From: Pseudoduganella sp.
GTDB taxonomy: Bacteria > Pseudomonadota > Gammaproteobacteria > Burkholderiales > Burkholderiaceae_D
Reading direction: 5' to 3'
Length of the DNA stretch: 40,260 nucleotides
Assembly (NCBI GenBank): GCA_021323265.1
Contig: JAJTCO010000052.1
Span: forward strand, 1 to 40,260
The notes under the pieces were generated by a model. That model ran no database searches and was not told the origin of the DNA. It worked only from the letters and a program-made list of their open reading frames with translations. A program made the translations under genes and the position numbers. Every line of letters starts with the position of its first letter. Position 1 is the stretch's first letter. Below, piece by piece: positions 9,364-18,602 of the stretch.

Positions 9364-10908
9364 ATGGGCAAGATGTATTTCACCCTCGAACCAGCGCCCC
9401 GGCACCAATTGCCGCTCTACAAAACGCTCTTGTGCGTGACGTGTGCGTTGATCCTCATCGTCAACGGTTTCAGCTTGTTCCACAACCTGCAATCGCTGAA
9501 AGGCGCCAATGAACAGCTGGCGGTCAGTTCGCGCGTGGCCGAACGGCTGCAGTACCTGAACGTGCTGGTGCTGGACGCGGACAGCAGCGCGCGCGGCTAT
9601 TTCATTTCCGGCAAGGAAACCTACCTGGGGCCGACGCGCTCGGTGGTCACCGAGGCCGAGCACGAATTCCGCGAACTGGAAAAGCTGCTGGCCAATAATC
9701 CGGTGCAGTTGAAGAACCTGCAGCAGCTGCAGTCGCTGGTGCGCAAACGCATCGCCACCCTGGCCCAATCCATCGAGGTGTACCGGCACAGCGGGCTGGA
9801 CGAAATCGTCAACATTGCCCAGGTCAGCGACGAGCGCAGCGGCATGGATGAAATCCGGCTGCAGATCGTGATCATGGTGCGCGAACAAAGCGAAGCCATG
9901 GCGGCGCGCGCGGCCAGCTTCTACCAGGAATACCAGAAGGCGGTGGTGATGGGGGCGGGCATCAATGCCGTCGCCATCGTGGTGCTGATCATGTTCTACC
10001 AGCTGGTGCGGCGCAGTTTCATCCACCGCGCGGCGGTCGAGCACGCCTTGCAGCTCTCCAATGAAAGCCTGGAATCGATGGTGCAGCAACGTACGGAACA
10101 GTTGTCCGTGCTGTCGCGCCACCTGATCTCGATCAGCGAGGAAGAAAAGATGCGCCTGTCGCGCGAGCTGCACGACGAGATGGGCGCCAACCTGACGTCG
10201 ATCAGCATGGACATCGCGGCCGTGACGCACCAGCTGCAAAAGACCAATCCGGAACTGGCGGCCCAGTTGCGCCGCGCGCGCGGCACCCTGGTCGAAACGG
10301 TGGAGCTGAAGCGCCGCATCATCGAAGACTTGCGCCCGAGCCTGCTGGATAACCTGGGCTTGTGCGCCGCCATCGACAGCTATTGCGAAGATTTCGCGCG
10401 CATGACGTCGATTCCCTGCGAGACGGAGATCGGCATCGACATCGATGCCGTGGCCAAGGGCGACAGCAGCCTGTCGATCGCGCTCTTCCGCATCGTGCAG
10501 GAGTCGCTGACCAATATCCGCAAGTACGCCAAGGCCACGCGCGTCCATGTTTCGCTCAAGCGCCAAGCCGACGACATGCTGGTGCTGCGCATTATCGACG
10601 ACGGTATCGGCATTGCGGCGCCGACCCTGGCCAAGCCCATGTCGCATGGCCTGCTGGGCATGCGCGAACGGGCGTTGTTGCTGGGCGGGGTGTTGAATAT
10701 CCGACGGGGGCGGGCGGAGCAGGGAACCTGCATCGAAGTCTACATCCCCCTGAAAGGGCGGGGCGGGCGCACGGCCAGCGCCGTGCCGCCCAATGTGCTG
10801 CACCCTAGCAGCACGCTACATCAGCGAGCAGGCGATCATATTCCGTCTTCGCCACCTTGTAGCACTCGCCCGCATAGCGTTCCAGACCTTCACGATCAAT
10901 CACAGTGA
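9364..10908 (+). CDS. CHASE3 sensor histidine kinase (HisKA_3 type)
   Basis: A 514-residue inner-membrane kinase and likely partner of the preceding regulator. TM1 is at about 21-40, a mostly helical periplasmic CHASE3-like domain at 45-190, TM2 at about 194-214, then a dimerisation domain with phosphoacceptor H270 in SRELHDE. The ATPase domain includes the N-box region (IVQESLTNIRKYAKA) and the G box DDGIGI, and ends near IPL at about residue 463. A tail of about 50 low-complexity residues follows and overlaps the opposite gene by 104 bp. An in-frame TTG at 9325 would add 13 residues. I prefer the ATG at 9364, though its ribosome site is poor; ATG 9373 is also possible. Confidence 0.88.
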   Translation: MGKMYFTLEPAPRHQLPLYKTLLCVTCALILIVNGFSLFHNLQSLKGANEQLAVSSRVAERLQYLNVLVLDADSSARGYFISGKETYLGPTRSVVTEAEHEFRELEKLLANNPVQLKNLQQLQSLVRKRIATLAQSIEVYRHSGLDEIVNIAQVSDERSGMDEIRLQIVIMVREQSEAMAARAASFYQEYQKAVVMGAGINAVAIVVLIMFYQLVRRSFIHRAAVEHALQLSNESLESMVQQRTEQLSVLSRHLISISEEEKMRLSRELHDEMGANLTSISMDIAAVTHQLQKTNPELAAQLRRARGTLVETVELKRRIIEDLRPSLLDNLGLCAAIDSYCEDFARMTSIPCETEIGIDIDAVAKGDSSLSIALFRIVQESLTNIRKYAKATRVHVSLKRQADDMLVLRIIDDGIGIAAPTLAKPMSHGLLGMRERALLLGGVLNIRRGRAEQGTCIEVYIPLKGRGGRTASAVPPNVLHPSSTLHQRAGDHIPSSPPCSTRPHSVPDLHDQSQ

Positions 10909-11614
10909 TGTTGCCGCGGCGGTAGGTGATCATGCCGTCTTCCTGCAATTTGCCGGCGGCGGCGGTGATCGATTCGCGGCGCACGCCCAGCATGATCGAA
11001 ATCATTTCCTGGGTCACCTTCAGCTCGTTGCTGGGCGAGCGGTCCAGGCGATCGAGCAGCCAGCGGCACAGCTTCTGTTCGATCGAGCTGTGGCGGCCGC
11101 CGACGGCGTTTTGCGCCATCTGGGCGAACAGGGCGGCGTTATAGCGCATCAGCAGTTGCGGCAGGGCGCCGCCCTGGTTGAAGGCGTCGCGCAGGGCTTG
11201 CGCCTTCATGCGGTAGCCGTAGCCGGCGCTTTGCACCACGGCGGTGCTCATGGCGCGCTCCCCGGCAAACATCGAGACACCGACCACGCCTTCGTGGCCG
11301 ACCACCGCGATCTCGGTGGTGGCGCCATCTTCCATGACGTAGAGCAGGGACAGGATGGCGGTGGTGGGGAAGTAGACATATTCCAGCTTGCTGCCGAATT
11401 CAAACAGTTCCTTGCCAAATGGCAGCTGCACCAGCTCCAGGTGCTCAAACAGGGACTCCAGCACTTCTCGAGGGAGGGCTGCCAGCAGTTCGTTTTGCTG
11501 GGCGCCGCTGTAGCTGACAACCGGCCGGGACGCAACTTTGAACTCCGAAGAACCAATCGGCATTGAACGGGACAGCGAGTTCTTTGCAGAGACGCCAAGT
11601 TGAGTGTTGTTCAT
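10805..11614 (-). CDS. Crp/Fnr-family transcriptional regulator
   Basis: A 269-residue regulator. A cyclic-nucleotide-binding fold spans about 45-165 (VLESLFEHLELVQLPFGKELFE; EIAVVGHEGVVGV) and a Crp-type winged helix about 180-255 (KVTQEMISIMLGVRRESITAAAGKLQEDGMI). Cysteines are not arranged as in Fnr iron-sulfur proteins, and the usual cAMP-contact arginine-serine pair is not evident, so the signal is unknown. The ribosome site AGGAAA lies just before the ATG on the minus strand. Its 3' end overlaps the C-terminal tail of the kinase gene. The GAGGT-GTT-ACCTC inverted repeat upstream could be an operator. Confidence 0.9.
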   Translation of the reverse strand: MNNTQLGVSAKNSLSRSMPIGSSEFKVASRPVVSYSGAQQNELLAALPREVLESLFEHLELVQLPFGKELFEFGSKLEYVYFPTTAILSLLYVMEDGATTEIAVVGHEGVVGVSMFAGERAMSTAVVQSAGYGYRMKAQALRDAFNQGGALPQLLMRYNAALFAQMAQNAVGGRHSSIEQKLCRWLLDRLDRSPSNELKVTQEMISIMLGVRRESITAAAGKLQEDGMITYRRGNITVIDREGLERYAGECYKVAKTEYDRLLADVACC

Positions 11615-11723
11615 TTTTTCCTCACAGAACTAAAGTACACGGTGTTGCAGTCGACATTCCTTGAGTGCTGCTTGTCGATCGCGTTGGTATTACTTTAATT
11701 TTCTATGTGAGTGATGAACATAA

Positions 11724-11736
11724 GAGGTGTTACCTC
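11724..11736. promoter_or_regulatory. Small inverted repeat upstream of the Crp/Fnr gene
   Basis: GAGGT (11724-11728), GTT, ACCTC (11732-11736) in the AT-rich 163-bp gap between the chemoreceptor 3' end and the Crp/Fnr start. It is a possible operator, but arms of 5 bp are short enough to arise by chance. Confidence 0.25.
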
Positions 11737-11777
11737 CTGCATGTAGGCTGGCAACATGACGCTTTGTCAGGCTAGTC

Positions 11778-13754
11778 CTACAACATTGTAATTTTCGCTG
11801 GCGCACTGTTGGCGATTTTCAGTCCGCCTGGCGGCGCGGCCAGGCGGAACTGGCCCAGGGCCTCATTCAGCAGGGCGGTCTCGGCATGGACGCGGCTGGC
11901 CCCTTCCGACGCCTGCACCACTAGCGCCGCGTTCTGGCGCGTCATGTCGTCGATGCGGTGCAGGGCGCCGTTGATGCGCGCAATCTCGCTGCGCTGGCCC
12001 GCCTCGGCCTCGGTGATGCGGGCCATGACTTCCTCCATGCTGCGCACCGAGGCCACCACCTGGGCCATGGTGGTGCCGGCCGCGTCGACCTGGGCGTTGC
12101 CGCTTTCGACCTTGTGCACGGAGTCGCCGATCAGGTGCTTGATCTCCAGTGCGGCGGCGGCCGAGCGCTGGGCCAGGTTGCGCACCTCGGTGGCGACCAC
12201 GGCAAAGCCGCGCCCCGCCTCGCCGGCGCGCGCCGCCTCGACGGCGGCGTTCAACGCCAGGATGTTGGTCTGGAAGGCGATGCCGTCGATCACGCCGATG
12301 ATGTCGGCAATGCGGTCCGAGCTGGCGCGGATGGCGGCCATGGTGCCTACCACCGCGTCCACGCTGGCGCCACCGCGCCGCGCCACGCCGGCGGCCTGCT
12401 GCACCAGCGCGCGGCCGTCGTCGGCATGGGCGCTGTTGCGCTGCACGGCAGCATCGAGCTGCTCCATCGCCGCCACGGTCACGTGCAGCGCTTCGGCCTG
12501 GGTGGCGGTGGAGCCGCTGAGGGCGCCGCTGCCGCCGGCCAGTTCATCGGCCGCGCTGGCGATACGGGCGGCGCCGCTGCGGATGTCGGCCACCAGGGTT
12601 TGCAGGGCCGCGGTCATGGCGCTGAAGGCATTGGCCAGGCTGCCGGTCTCGTCGCGCGCCGGGGAGGCAATGCGTACGCTGAGGTCGCCGGCCGCGGCCG
12701 CTTGCACGGCGCGGTTCAGCTGGCGGATGTCGCGCATGAAGGACGCGTAGAAGCCGGCGCCCAGCCAGCCCGCCAGGGCGATGGCCAGCAGCACCACGGC
12801 CGCCACGGCATTGCGGCGCAGGCCGTCCTGCGCGGCGCGTTCGGCCAGCAGCCGGTCCAGCGCATCGGCCGTGCTGGCCGACAGGGCGCGCAGGGCGGAC
12901 GCCGCCTGCAAGCCGGCGGCACTGAACTCCTTGCCGCTGCTCTGGTTGTAGGAGTTCAGCACCTCGTTGCGGGCGCGTTCCAGGAAGGCGAGGGCGTCCG
13001 GCACCGCCGCCAGGCGCGGCTGCAAGGCGCCGGCCAGGGCGGGGTTGTGCTCCAGGATGGCCTTGTACTGGGCCGGCAAGCGTTCCAGTTCATGCCGGGC
13101 CAGCATGGCGGTGGCCGTCAGCATCTGGTCTTCGCCCGCTTCGAACAGGCCGCTGTCGATATAGGCGGCGCCGCGGCCGGTGATCACCGACAGGTTTTCG
13201 GCCAGGCCGGGGAAGGTCTTCAGGAACGAGGCGATCAGGTAGACCGTGCGCACTTCCGGGTCGAGCGACAAGCGGGAGCGGTCGGCCGCGTCGGCCGCCA
13301 GCGCGTCCAGTTGCGCAATGAGCTTGCTGTGCGCGGCAAAGCTGGCGCGCGCATCGAAGCCGCCCTGGCGCTGCTGCAGCTGCCGCCAGCCATGCTCCAG
13401 CGCGGCTTGCGCCTCCAGGCCCGCCAAGGGACCGACGGCAAGCGGGCGCAGGGCCGTGAATGCCGCCTCGGCGGCGCTCTGGGCGGCGCGCGCGTCGGTC
13501 TGCTGGTTGGCCGCCAGGCGCATGTGCTCGAGGCTGCGCTTTTGCTGCAGCTGGCTGCGCAGTTCGTGCAGCTGGCGCAGGTAGGCCAGGCCCTGGCGCT
13601 CCTGCACGGTGAAGGCGAGCGACTTGTGCAGCTCGGCCACCAGCAGGCCGGAGGCAAGCAGCAGGGGCAGCAGGAAGACCAGGGATACGAGGATAAACTT
13701 GGGCAGCAGGCGCAGCCTCTGCATGAGGGCGATGGCGGGCTGGAGAAGAATCAT
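11778..13754 (-). CDS. Methyl-accepting chemotaxis protein
   Basis: A 658-residue chemoreceptor. TM1 is about 16-38 ([20 protein letters not shown]). A long helical periplasmic domain follows, about 40-320, somewhat like the NIT sensor fold. TM2 is about 325-348 ([20 protein letters not shown]), then HAMP, then the kinase-control hairpin with tip [23 protein letters not shown] near residue 535. There is no C-terminal CheR-binding pentapeptide; it ends PAKITML. The minus frame stays open to 14597, but the part above 13754 is antisense to the response regulator and not protein-like. ATG 13754 gives a basic N-terminus before TM1; its ribosome site is weak. The gene stands alone, divergent from an OmpR-type regulator. 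Confidence 0.92.
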   Translation of the reverse strand: MILLQPAIALMQRLRLLPKFILVSLVFLLPLLLASGLLVAELHKSLAFTVQERQGLAYLRQLHELRSQLQQKRSLEHMRLAANQQTDARAAQSAAEAAFTALRPLAVGPLAGLEAQAALEHGWRQLQQRQGGFDARASFAAHSKLIAQLDALAADAADRSRLSLDPEVRTVYLIASFLKTFPGLAENLSVITGRGAAYIDSGLFEAGEDQMLTATAMLARHELERLPAQYKAILEHNPALAGALQPRLAAVPDALAFLERARNEVLNSYNQSSGKEFSAAGLQAASALRALSASTADALDRLLAERAAQDGLRRNAVAAVVLLAIALAGWLGAGFYASFMRDIRQLNRAVQAAAAGDLSVRIASPARDETGSLANAFSAMTAALQTLVADIRSGAARIASAADELAGGSGALSGSTATQAEALHVTVAAMEQLDAAVQRNSAHADDGRALVQQAAGVARRGGASVDAVVGTMAAIRASSDRIADIIGVIDGIAFQTNILALNAAVEAARAGEAGRGFAVVATEVRNLAQRSAAAALEIKHLIGDSVHKVESGNAQVDAAGTTMAQVVASVRSMEEVMARITEAEAGQRSEIARINGALHRIDDMTRQNAALVVQASEGASRVHAETALLNEALGQFRLAAPPGGLKIANSAPAKITML

Positions 13755-13862
13755 GGGGTGGCATCCGCGTTGAGTTTTGAGGCGCGATAATGATGCAGGG
13801 CAATTGTTACCTCTTGATGAATCGGGGCATAATGCGCTGAGATCAATCTTCCCGACAGCCCC

Positions 13863-14534
13863 ATGCATGTAATCCTGGTAGAAGACGACGCGGTACTGGC
13901 CGATGGCTTGTTGCGGGTATTGGGCGGCCACGGCATGAAAGTGGAGCTGCTGCAGAACGGCAGCGAAGCGGACGCCCTGCTGCAGCGGCCCGGCCCAGTG
14001 GACGTGCTGGTGCTCGACATCGGCCTGCCGGGCCTGGACGGCTTCGAAGTGGTGCGCCGCCTGCGCGCGCGCGGCAGCCAGCTGCCGGTGCTGTTGCTGA
14101 CGGCGCGCGACGCCGTGGAAGAGCGGGTGCGCGGCCTGGAACTGGGGGCCGACGACTACCTGGTCAAGCCCTTCGCCACGCCGGAACTGGTGGCGCGCGT
14201 GCGGGCCCTGGCGCGACGCCATGCGCCCAAGCCGAGCATGCTGCAGATGGGCAGCCTGGTGCTGGACCTGGGCGCCAAGCGCGCCCGCGTGGGCGAACGC
14301 GTGGTCGACTTCTCGGTGCGCGAGTGGGCGGTGCTGGAATACCTGCTGCAGCACGGCTCGCGCGTGGTCAGCAAGCAGCAGATCATCGACGCCATCCTGC
14401 CCTGGGGCGAGGACGTCACGCCCAACGCGGTGGAAGTGTATATCTCGCGCGTGCGGCAGAAAACAGCGGATGCGGGCATCCGCATCCGCACCATCCGCGG
14501 CTTCGGCTACATGCTGGAGCCTGGCGATGGATAG
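13863..14534 (+). CDS. OmpR-family response regulator
   Basis: A 223-residue regulator. Receiver 1-115 with D8-D9, phosphoacceptor D52 ([12 protein letters not shown]), T80 and K102 (LVKPF). A winged-helix DNA-binding domain covers about 128-220 ([39 protein letters not shown]). It belongs to the QseB/TctD-like branch. The kinase gene overlaps its end by 8 nt, so the two are translationally coupled. OmpR-type wings bind 7-bp direct repeats about 11 bp apart, and such repeats lie just past the kinase gene, in front of the pilin operon. Confidence 0.94.
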   Translation: MHVILVEDDAVLADGLLRVLGGHGMKVELLQNGSEADALLQRPGPVDVLVLDIGLPGLDGFEVVRRLRARGSQLPVLLLTARDAVEERVRGLELGADDYLVKPFATPELVARVRALARRHAPKPSMLQMGSLVLDLGAKRARVGERVVDFSVREWAVLEYLLQHGSRVVSKQQIIDAILPWGEDVTPNAVEVYISRVRQKTADAGIRIRTIRGFGYMLEPGDG

Positions 14535-15867
14535 CATCCGCCTGCGCCTGCTCAAATGGCTGGTGGTGCCGGTGCTGCTGTTGAACCTGGCGGGCATGGC
14601 ACTCAGCTATGCGCTGGCTTGGATCCCGGCCCAGATTGCGTTCGACCAGTCGCTCAGCGACGCCGCCGCCATGCTGGCGGCGCGCGTGAGCGAACGCGAA
14701 GGACGCTTGCTGCTTGACTTGCCGCGCGCGGCCGAGCGCGCGCTGCGCGACGATGAACTCGACAAGGTGTATTTTTCCGTGCGCGACAACCAGGGCCGCC
14801 TGGTGGCCGGCGACGCCGCCGTGCCGGTGCTGCCGGCGCGCGCGGGTGCCCCCGCCGCCGACGGCGTGGTGGCAGGGGAGGCGGTGCGCATGGTGGCCCA
14901 GCCGCTCTTGCTGGGCCAGCAGCAAGGCATCGTGGTGGTGGCCAAGACGCTGCGCAAGCGCGGCCAGGCGCGCGCCGCCATCGTACGCGCCATGCTGCCG
15001 CTGGCGGCGCTGCTGACCCTGGCCTCGGCGGGCCTGGTCTGGTTTTCGGTGACGAACGGCCTGTCGCCGCTGCACAAGGTGCGCGCCGAAATCCAGGCGC
15101 GCAGCGCGGACAATGCCGCGCCCATCGCCACGGCCGACGTGCCGCTGGAAGTGGCGCCGGTGGTGCAGGCTTTCAACGGACTGCTGGACAAGGTGCATGC
15201 GGGGGCCCAGGCGCAGCAGGACTTCCTGGCCAACGTGGCGCACCAGCTGCGCACGCCGCTGGCCGGCCTGCGCACCCAGATCGAGCTGCTGGCCACGCAG
15301 GAACGCAGCCCTGGCGCCGCCTCTTCGCTGGCGATGATGCAGTCCTCCACCGAGCGCATGATCCGCCAGGTGAACCAGCTGCTGGCCTTTGCGCGCGCCG
15401 AACCGGGCCCGCTGCGCAAGACGCGCATGGAGCACATGGCGCTGGACCAGTTGCTGGAAGAGTCGATCCAGCATTTCGTCGAGCAGGCCCTGCGCAAGGA
15501 TATCGATCTCGGTTTCGACCTGCAGCCGACCACGGTGCTGGGCGACCGCTTCCTGCTGCGCGACCTGGTGGACAACCTGGTCGACAATGCGATCCGTTAC
15601 ACGCCGGCCAAGGGGGCGGTCACGGTCAGCTGTTTCCCGCACCTGGGCGGCGGCATGCTGACGGTGGAGGATTCCGGGCCGGGCATCGCGCCGGCCAAGC
15701 GCGCCGCCGTGTTCCAGCGCTTCCAGCGTCTGGACGAAAAGACCACGGGCAGCGGCCTGGGCCTGGCCATCGTGCGCGATATCGCCACCGCCCACGGCGC
15801 CAGCGTGGCGATCGATACGCCGGCCAGCGGGCAGGGGGCCTTGTTCTCCGTCTACTTCCCCGGCTAA
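14527..15867 (+). CDS. Sensor histidine kinase (QseC/TctE-like)
   Basis: A 446-residue inner-membrane kinase, cognate to the preceding regulator. TM1 is about 10-34, a periplasmic 2CSK_N-like region at 35-150, TM2 about 152-174, a HAMP-like linker, then H239 in [13 protein letters not shown]. The ATPase part has N-box [22 protein letters not shown] and [13 protein letters not shown]. The start ATG lies inside the last codons of the regulator; upstream residues in this frame are antisense-like. The signal is unknown. It is followed by the pilus operon in the same direction, after about 100 bp with repeats but no clear terminator. Confidence 0.93.
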   Translation: MDSIRLRLLKWLVVPVLLLNLAGMALSYALAWIPAQIAFDQSLSDAAAMLAARVSEREGRLLLDLPRAAERALRDDELDKVYFSVRDNQGRLVAGDAAVPVLPARAGAPAADGVVAGEAVRMVAQPLLLGQQQGIVVVAKTLRKRGQARAAIVRAMLPLAALLTLASAGLVWFSVTNGLSPLHKVRAEIQARSADNAAPIATADVPLEVAPVVQAFNGLLDKVHAGAQAQQDFLANVAHQLRTPLAGLRTQIELLATQERSPGAASSLAMMQSSTERMIRQVNQLLAFARAEPGPLRKTRMEHMALDQLLEESIQHFVEQALRKDIDLGFDLQPTTVLGDRFLLRDLVDNLVDNAIRYTPAKGAVTVSCFPHLGGGMLTVEDSGPGIAPAKRAAVFQRFQRLDEKTTGSGLGLAIVRDIATAHGASVAIDTPASGQGALFSVYFPG

Positions 15868-15877
15868 AAAAACGCCC

Positions 15878-15933
15878 TTGTCAGGTTTCTGTCAGGGTTT
15901 CCTCAGGGTAATGCAAGCTTCGCTCGCTAGACT
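15878..15933 (+). promoter_or_regulatory. OmpR/PhoB-type direct repeats and candidate promoter of the pilin operon
   Basis: Three 7-bp repeats at exactly 11-bp period: TTGTCAG (15878-15884), CTGTCAG (15889-15895), TCCTCAG (15900-15906). A weak fourth, ATGCAAG (15911-15917), would end 10 bp before a candidate -10, TAGACT (15928-15933). There is no -35 hexamer match at the expected position. This arrangement is that of activator sites replacing the -35, as in PhoB-type promoters. The likely binder is the regulator encoded at 13863-14534. The pilE start lies 38 bp past the -10. Confidence 0.55.
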
Positions 15934-15971
15934 AGGGACTATTCAACGTCCAACCCTGGGAGCGCAGCACC

Positions 15972-16397
15972 ATGAAACGTCAACACGCGGGCTATACGCT
16001 GGTCGAAGTGATGGTGGCCGTGGCCATCGTGGCCATCATCACCGCCGTCGCGATGCCCTCCTACTCGGGCTACGTCAAGCGCGGCCGGCTAAGCGAAGCA
16101 TTCACCGGCCTGGGCGCCGGGCAGACGGCGGCCGAGCAGTTCTGGGCCAACAACCGCACGTACAGCGGCTTTGACAGCGCGGCGTCCTTCCCCAAGGCGG
16201 GCAGCAACTTCACCTTTGCGCTGAGCGATGCGAGCGCCAGCGGCTACACGCTGACGGCGACCGGCAAGGACATGCTGAACGGCTTCGTCTACACCATCGA
16301 CCAGAACGGCAACCGCAAGACCAGCGCCGTGCCGCAGGGCTGGACCGGCAACGAGAATTGCTGGGTAGGCCGGGAGGACGGCAAATGCGCCGACTGA
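15972..16397 (+). CDS. pilE: Type IV pilin-like protein PilE
   Basis: A 141-residue prepilin. A short basic leader MKRQHAG is cut by PilD after Gly7; the mature protein starts YTLVEVMVAVAIVAIITAVAMP with Glu5, the usual hydrophobic N-terminal helix. A C-terminal disulfide pair is likely (C351-type spacing is not seen; cysteines occur in ENCWVGREDGKCAD). The ribosome site GGGAG lies 9 nt upstream. As the first gene of an operon with fimT and pilVWXY1, it is more likely a minor pilin that primes assembly than the main fibre subunit. fimT begins before this gene ends. Confidence 0.93.
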   Translation: MKRQHAGYTLVEVMVAVAIVAIITAVAMPSYSGYVKRGRLSEAFTGLGAGQTAAEQFWANNRTYSGFDSAASFPKAGSNFTFALSDASASGYTLTATGKDMLNGFVYTIDQNGNRKTSAVPQGWTGNENCWVGREDGKCAD

Positions 16398-17017
16398 GCC
16401 CCGCGCGCCAAGCCGGCGTGACCCTGATCGAGCTGATGATCGGCCTGGCCATCATGGGCTTTACGCTGGCCGTTGGCGTGCCCTCCATGTCGCATTGGAT
16501 GCAAACCAACCGCGCCAAGGGCGCCGCGGAGTTCTATGCGGACGGCCTGGCAACGGCACGGCGCCAGGCCCTGAGCCACAATGCGCGCAGCCGCTTCGTG
16601 CTGAGCGAGCATGCCGGCACCGGGCAGTACAACTGGCAGGTCGACGTCTGCTTCCCGCAGCCCGACGCACCCTGCAGCAGCACCACCGGCAGCTGGTCCA
16701 GCGCCGCGGCCCCCGCCGCCAACGATCCGCAAGGCGAGAATGGCTACAAGTCGGTGTACCGCTCGGCGGCCGGGCTGCCACCGAGCAGCGTCATCGCGCC
16801 GGTGCTGGAGCCGGCGGGCGCCAGGGAAATCTACTTCACGGAACTGGGCTGGGTCGATGCGACGGGCGACGAGCGCGTCAGCAGCATCCGCCTTCACCCG
16901 GGCAGCCAGTTCCAGGGCGAAGTCCCGCCCGTGTCGCTGGTGGTCACCCTCTCGGGCATGACCGCCAAGTGCGACCCGACGCGCAGCGCGGGCGATTCGA
17001 GGGCCTGTCCAGAATGA
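16385..17017 (+). CDS. fimT: Minor pilin FimT/GspH-like
   Basis: A 210-residue prepilin. Leader MRRLSPARQAG with cut after Gly11; mature start VTLIELMIGLAIMGFTLAVGVP has Glu5. A GspH/FimT-type globular part follows (MQTNRAKGAAEFYADGLATARRQALSHN). The ATG at 16385 follows GGGAGGAC and overlaps pilE by 13 nt; an in-frame TTG at 16358 is less likely. Minor pilins of this class form the tip complex that starts pilus assembly. FimT-type proteins have been linked to DNA binding in competence in some species; that role is not shown here. Confidence 0.9.
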   Translation: MRRLSPARQAGVTLIELMIGLAIMGFTLAVGVPSMSHWMQTNRAKGAAEFYADGLATARRQALSHNARSRFVLSEHAGTGQYNWQVDVCFPQPDAPCSSTTGSWSSAAAPAANDPQGENGYKSVYRSAAGLPPSSVIAPVLEPAGAREIYFTELGWVDATGDERVSSIRLHPGSQFQGEVPPVSLVVTLSGMTAKCDPTRSAGDSRACPE

Positions 17018-17448
17018 ATACCATCCATCACCGCACACAAGGCGGCGCCGCCATGCTGGAAGCGATCGTGGCCGTGATCCTGCTGGCCGTCGGCCTGCTC
17101 GGCACGGTCGGCATGCAGGCGCGTTCGTACGCCGCCATCAACGATGCCGGCATGCGCGCCGAGGCCACGCTGGCTGCCGACCGCCTGATCGGCATCATGA
17201 ACAACGATTACGAAAACATCGACCAGTACGCGTTCGCGCAAAAGGACAAGAAGCAACCGGCCGCCGCGCTCAAGCCGTGGATGCAAGAGACCAGCGCCGC
17301 CATTCCGGGCGCGGGGGTGGACGTGGCGGTAATGCGCGGCCCGACCCAGACCCAGGTCGATATCGCGATCGTCTGGCAGCGGCGCAAGGGCGACCAGCCG
17401 AACCGGCACCTGATGACGACCTACATCATGAATCCGAGGACGCCATGA
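17014..17448 (+). CDS. pilV: Minor pilin PilV
   Basis: A 144-residue prepilin. Leader MNTIHHRTQGG, mature start AAMLEAIVAVILLAVGLLG with Glu5, the AxMLE form typical of PilV/GspI. The start overlaps the fimT stop as ATGA (17014-17017), and its own stop overlaps pilW in the same way. Longer frames upstream on this strand lie inside fimT and are not real. It is part of the tip complex with PilW and PilX. Confidence 0.9.
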   Translation: MNTIHHRTQGGAAMLEAIVAVILLAVGLLGTVGMQARSYAAINDAGMRAEATLAADRLIGIMNNDYENIDQYAFAQKDKKQPAAALKPWMQETSAAIPGAGVDVAVMRGPTQTQVDIAIVWQRRKGDQPNRHLMTTYIMNPRTP

Positions 17449-18602
17449 GCAAGCATCGTGCACGACGCCGCGATGGCGGCTTTTCGGTGGTGGAGCTGAT
17501 GGTCAGCGTGGTGGTCGGCATGGTGGCCGTGATGTTCGCCACGCGCCTGCTGGCCACCTCCGAGACCGACAAGTCAGCCGCCTTGGGTGGCTCCGACAGC
17601 ATGCAGAACGGCATGCTGGCGCTGTTCTCCCTGAACTTCGACGCGTCCCAGGCGGGATGGGGCATCAACGACACCCTGGTCAATGGCTGCAACACGCTGA
17701 TGAAGGATGCCGACGGTTTCACCATGCTGCCGGTCAAGCGCGGGGGCGTCGACACCACGCCGCTGGCGCCGGTCGTCATCGTCAACAATGGCGAGCAATC
17801 GGACGTGATCAGCCTGAATTCGGGCGGCAGCCAGTCCGGCGTGGGCAACGTGACGCTGGCCGACCTGTATGCCGGCGGCAGCGAAATCCGCGTCACCAGC
17901 AACAATCCGTTCGGCTTCAACCCGGGCGACGTGATCGTGGTGGCGCCGGAACCGGCGGGCGGCGCGTGCAGCATTGCCCAGCTGTCGCAGGTGGACATGG
18001 ACGTGCTGCACATCGCTTCCGGCCGCTACAACAGCGGCGGCGGCCTGCTGGGCGGCATCTACAACCAGGGCAGCAAGGCGCGCGTGTTCAACCTCGGACC
18101 GGCCGACAAGTTCGCGCTGCATACCTGGTCGGTGGAGCGTGGCGTGCTGCGCCTGCGCGCCTCGAACATGAGTGGCAGCACCGACGCGCCGAAAGCCGTG
18201 GTGGACAATGTGGTGGCGATCAAGGCGCAGTACGGTTTCGACCGGCGGCCGGACTTCGATCCCGTCTTCGGCTCGCAGGTCACGACCTGGAGCGCGGACA
18301 TGCTTGACGCCGACAACAGCGGCGTGGCGGGCGACGCCGGCGATTTCCAGCGCGTCACGGCGGTGCGCCTGGCCGTGGTGGCGCGCAGCCAGGTGCCGGA
18401 CAAGCCGCAGGGCGCGGCGCGCACCTGCAGCACGACCACCGGGAAGCTCACCGTCTTCGCCACGCAGTCGCCGGCCGGCGTGGAGCCGAGCCCGGTGACG
18501 GTGGCGCTGGACATCAGCGGCGACAAGATCCACTGGTCCTGCTACCGCTACCGCGCGTTCGAAACCGTGGTCCAGATCCGCAACAACGCCTGGAGGCCAT
18601 GA
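17445..18602 (+). CDS. pilW: Minor pilin PilW
   Basis: A 385-residue prepilin. Leader MSKHRARRRDGG, mature start FSVVELMVSVVVGMVAVMFATRLL with Glu5, and a large C-terminal globular domain as expected for PilW (GspJ-like). Several cysteines suggest disulfides in the periplasm. The start is translationally coupled to pilV (ATGA), and pilX begins in its last codons, also ATGA. It probably links PilV and PilX in the tip with PilY1. Confidence 0.92.
   Translation: MSKHRARRRDGGFSVVELMVSVVVGMVAVMFATRLLATSETDKSAALGGSDSMQNGMLALFSLNFDASQAGWGINDTLVNGCNTLMKDADGFTMLPVKRGGVDTTPLAPVVIVNNGEQSDVISLNSGGSQSGVGNVTLADLYAGGSEIRVTSNNPFGFNPGDVIVVAPEPAGGACSIAQLSQVDMDVLHIASGRYNSGGGLLGGIYNQGSKARVFNLGPADKFALHTWSVERGVLRLRASNMSGSTDAPKAVVDNVVAIKAQYGFDRRPDFDPVFGSQVTTWSADMLDADNSGVAGDAGDFQRVTAVRLAVVARSQVPDKPQGAARTCSTTTGKLTVFATQSPAGVEPSPVTVALDISGDKIHWSCYRYRAFETVVQIRNNAWRP

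Noticed and set aside
11958..13790. 610-codon plus-strand open frame
   Set aside because: It is antisense to the chemoreceptor, Gly/Arg/His-rich and without a domain.
13755..14597. N-terminal extension of the chemoreceptor frame
   Set aside because: It is fully antisense to the OmpR-type regulator, and TM1 follows directly from the ATG at 13754.
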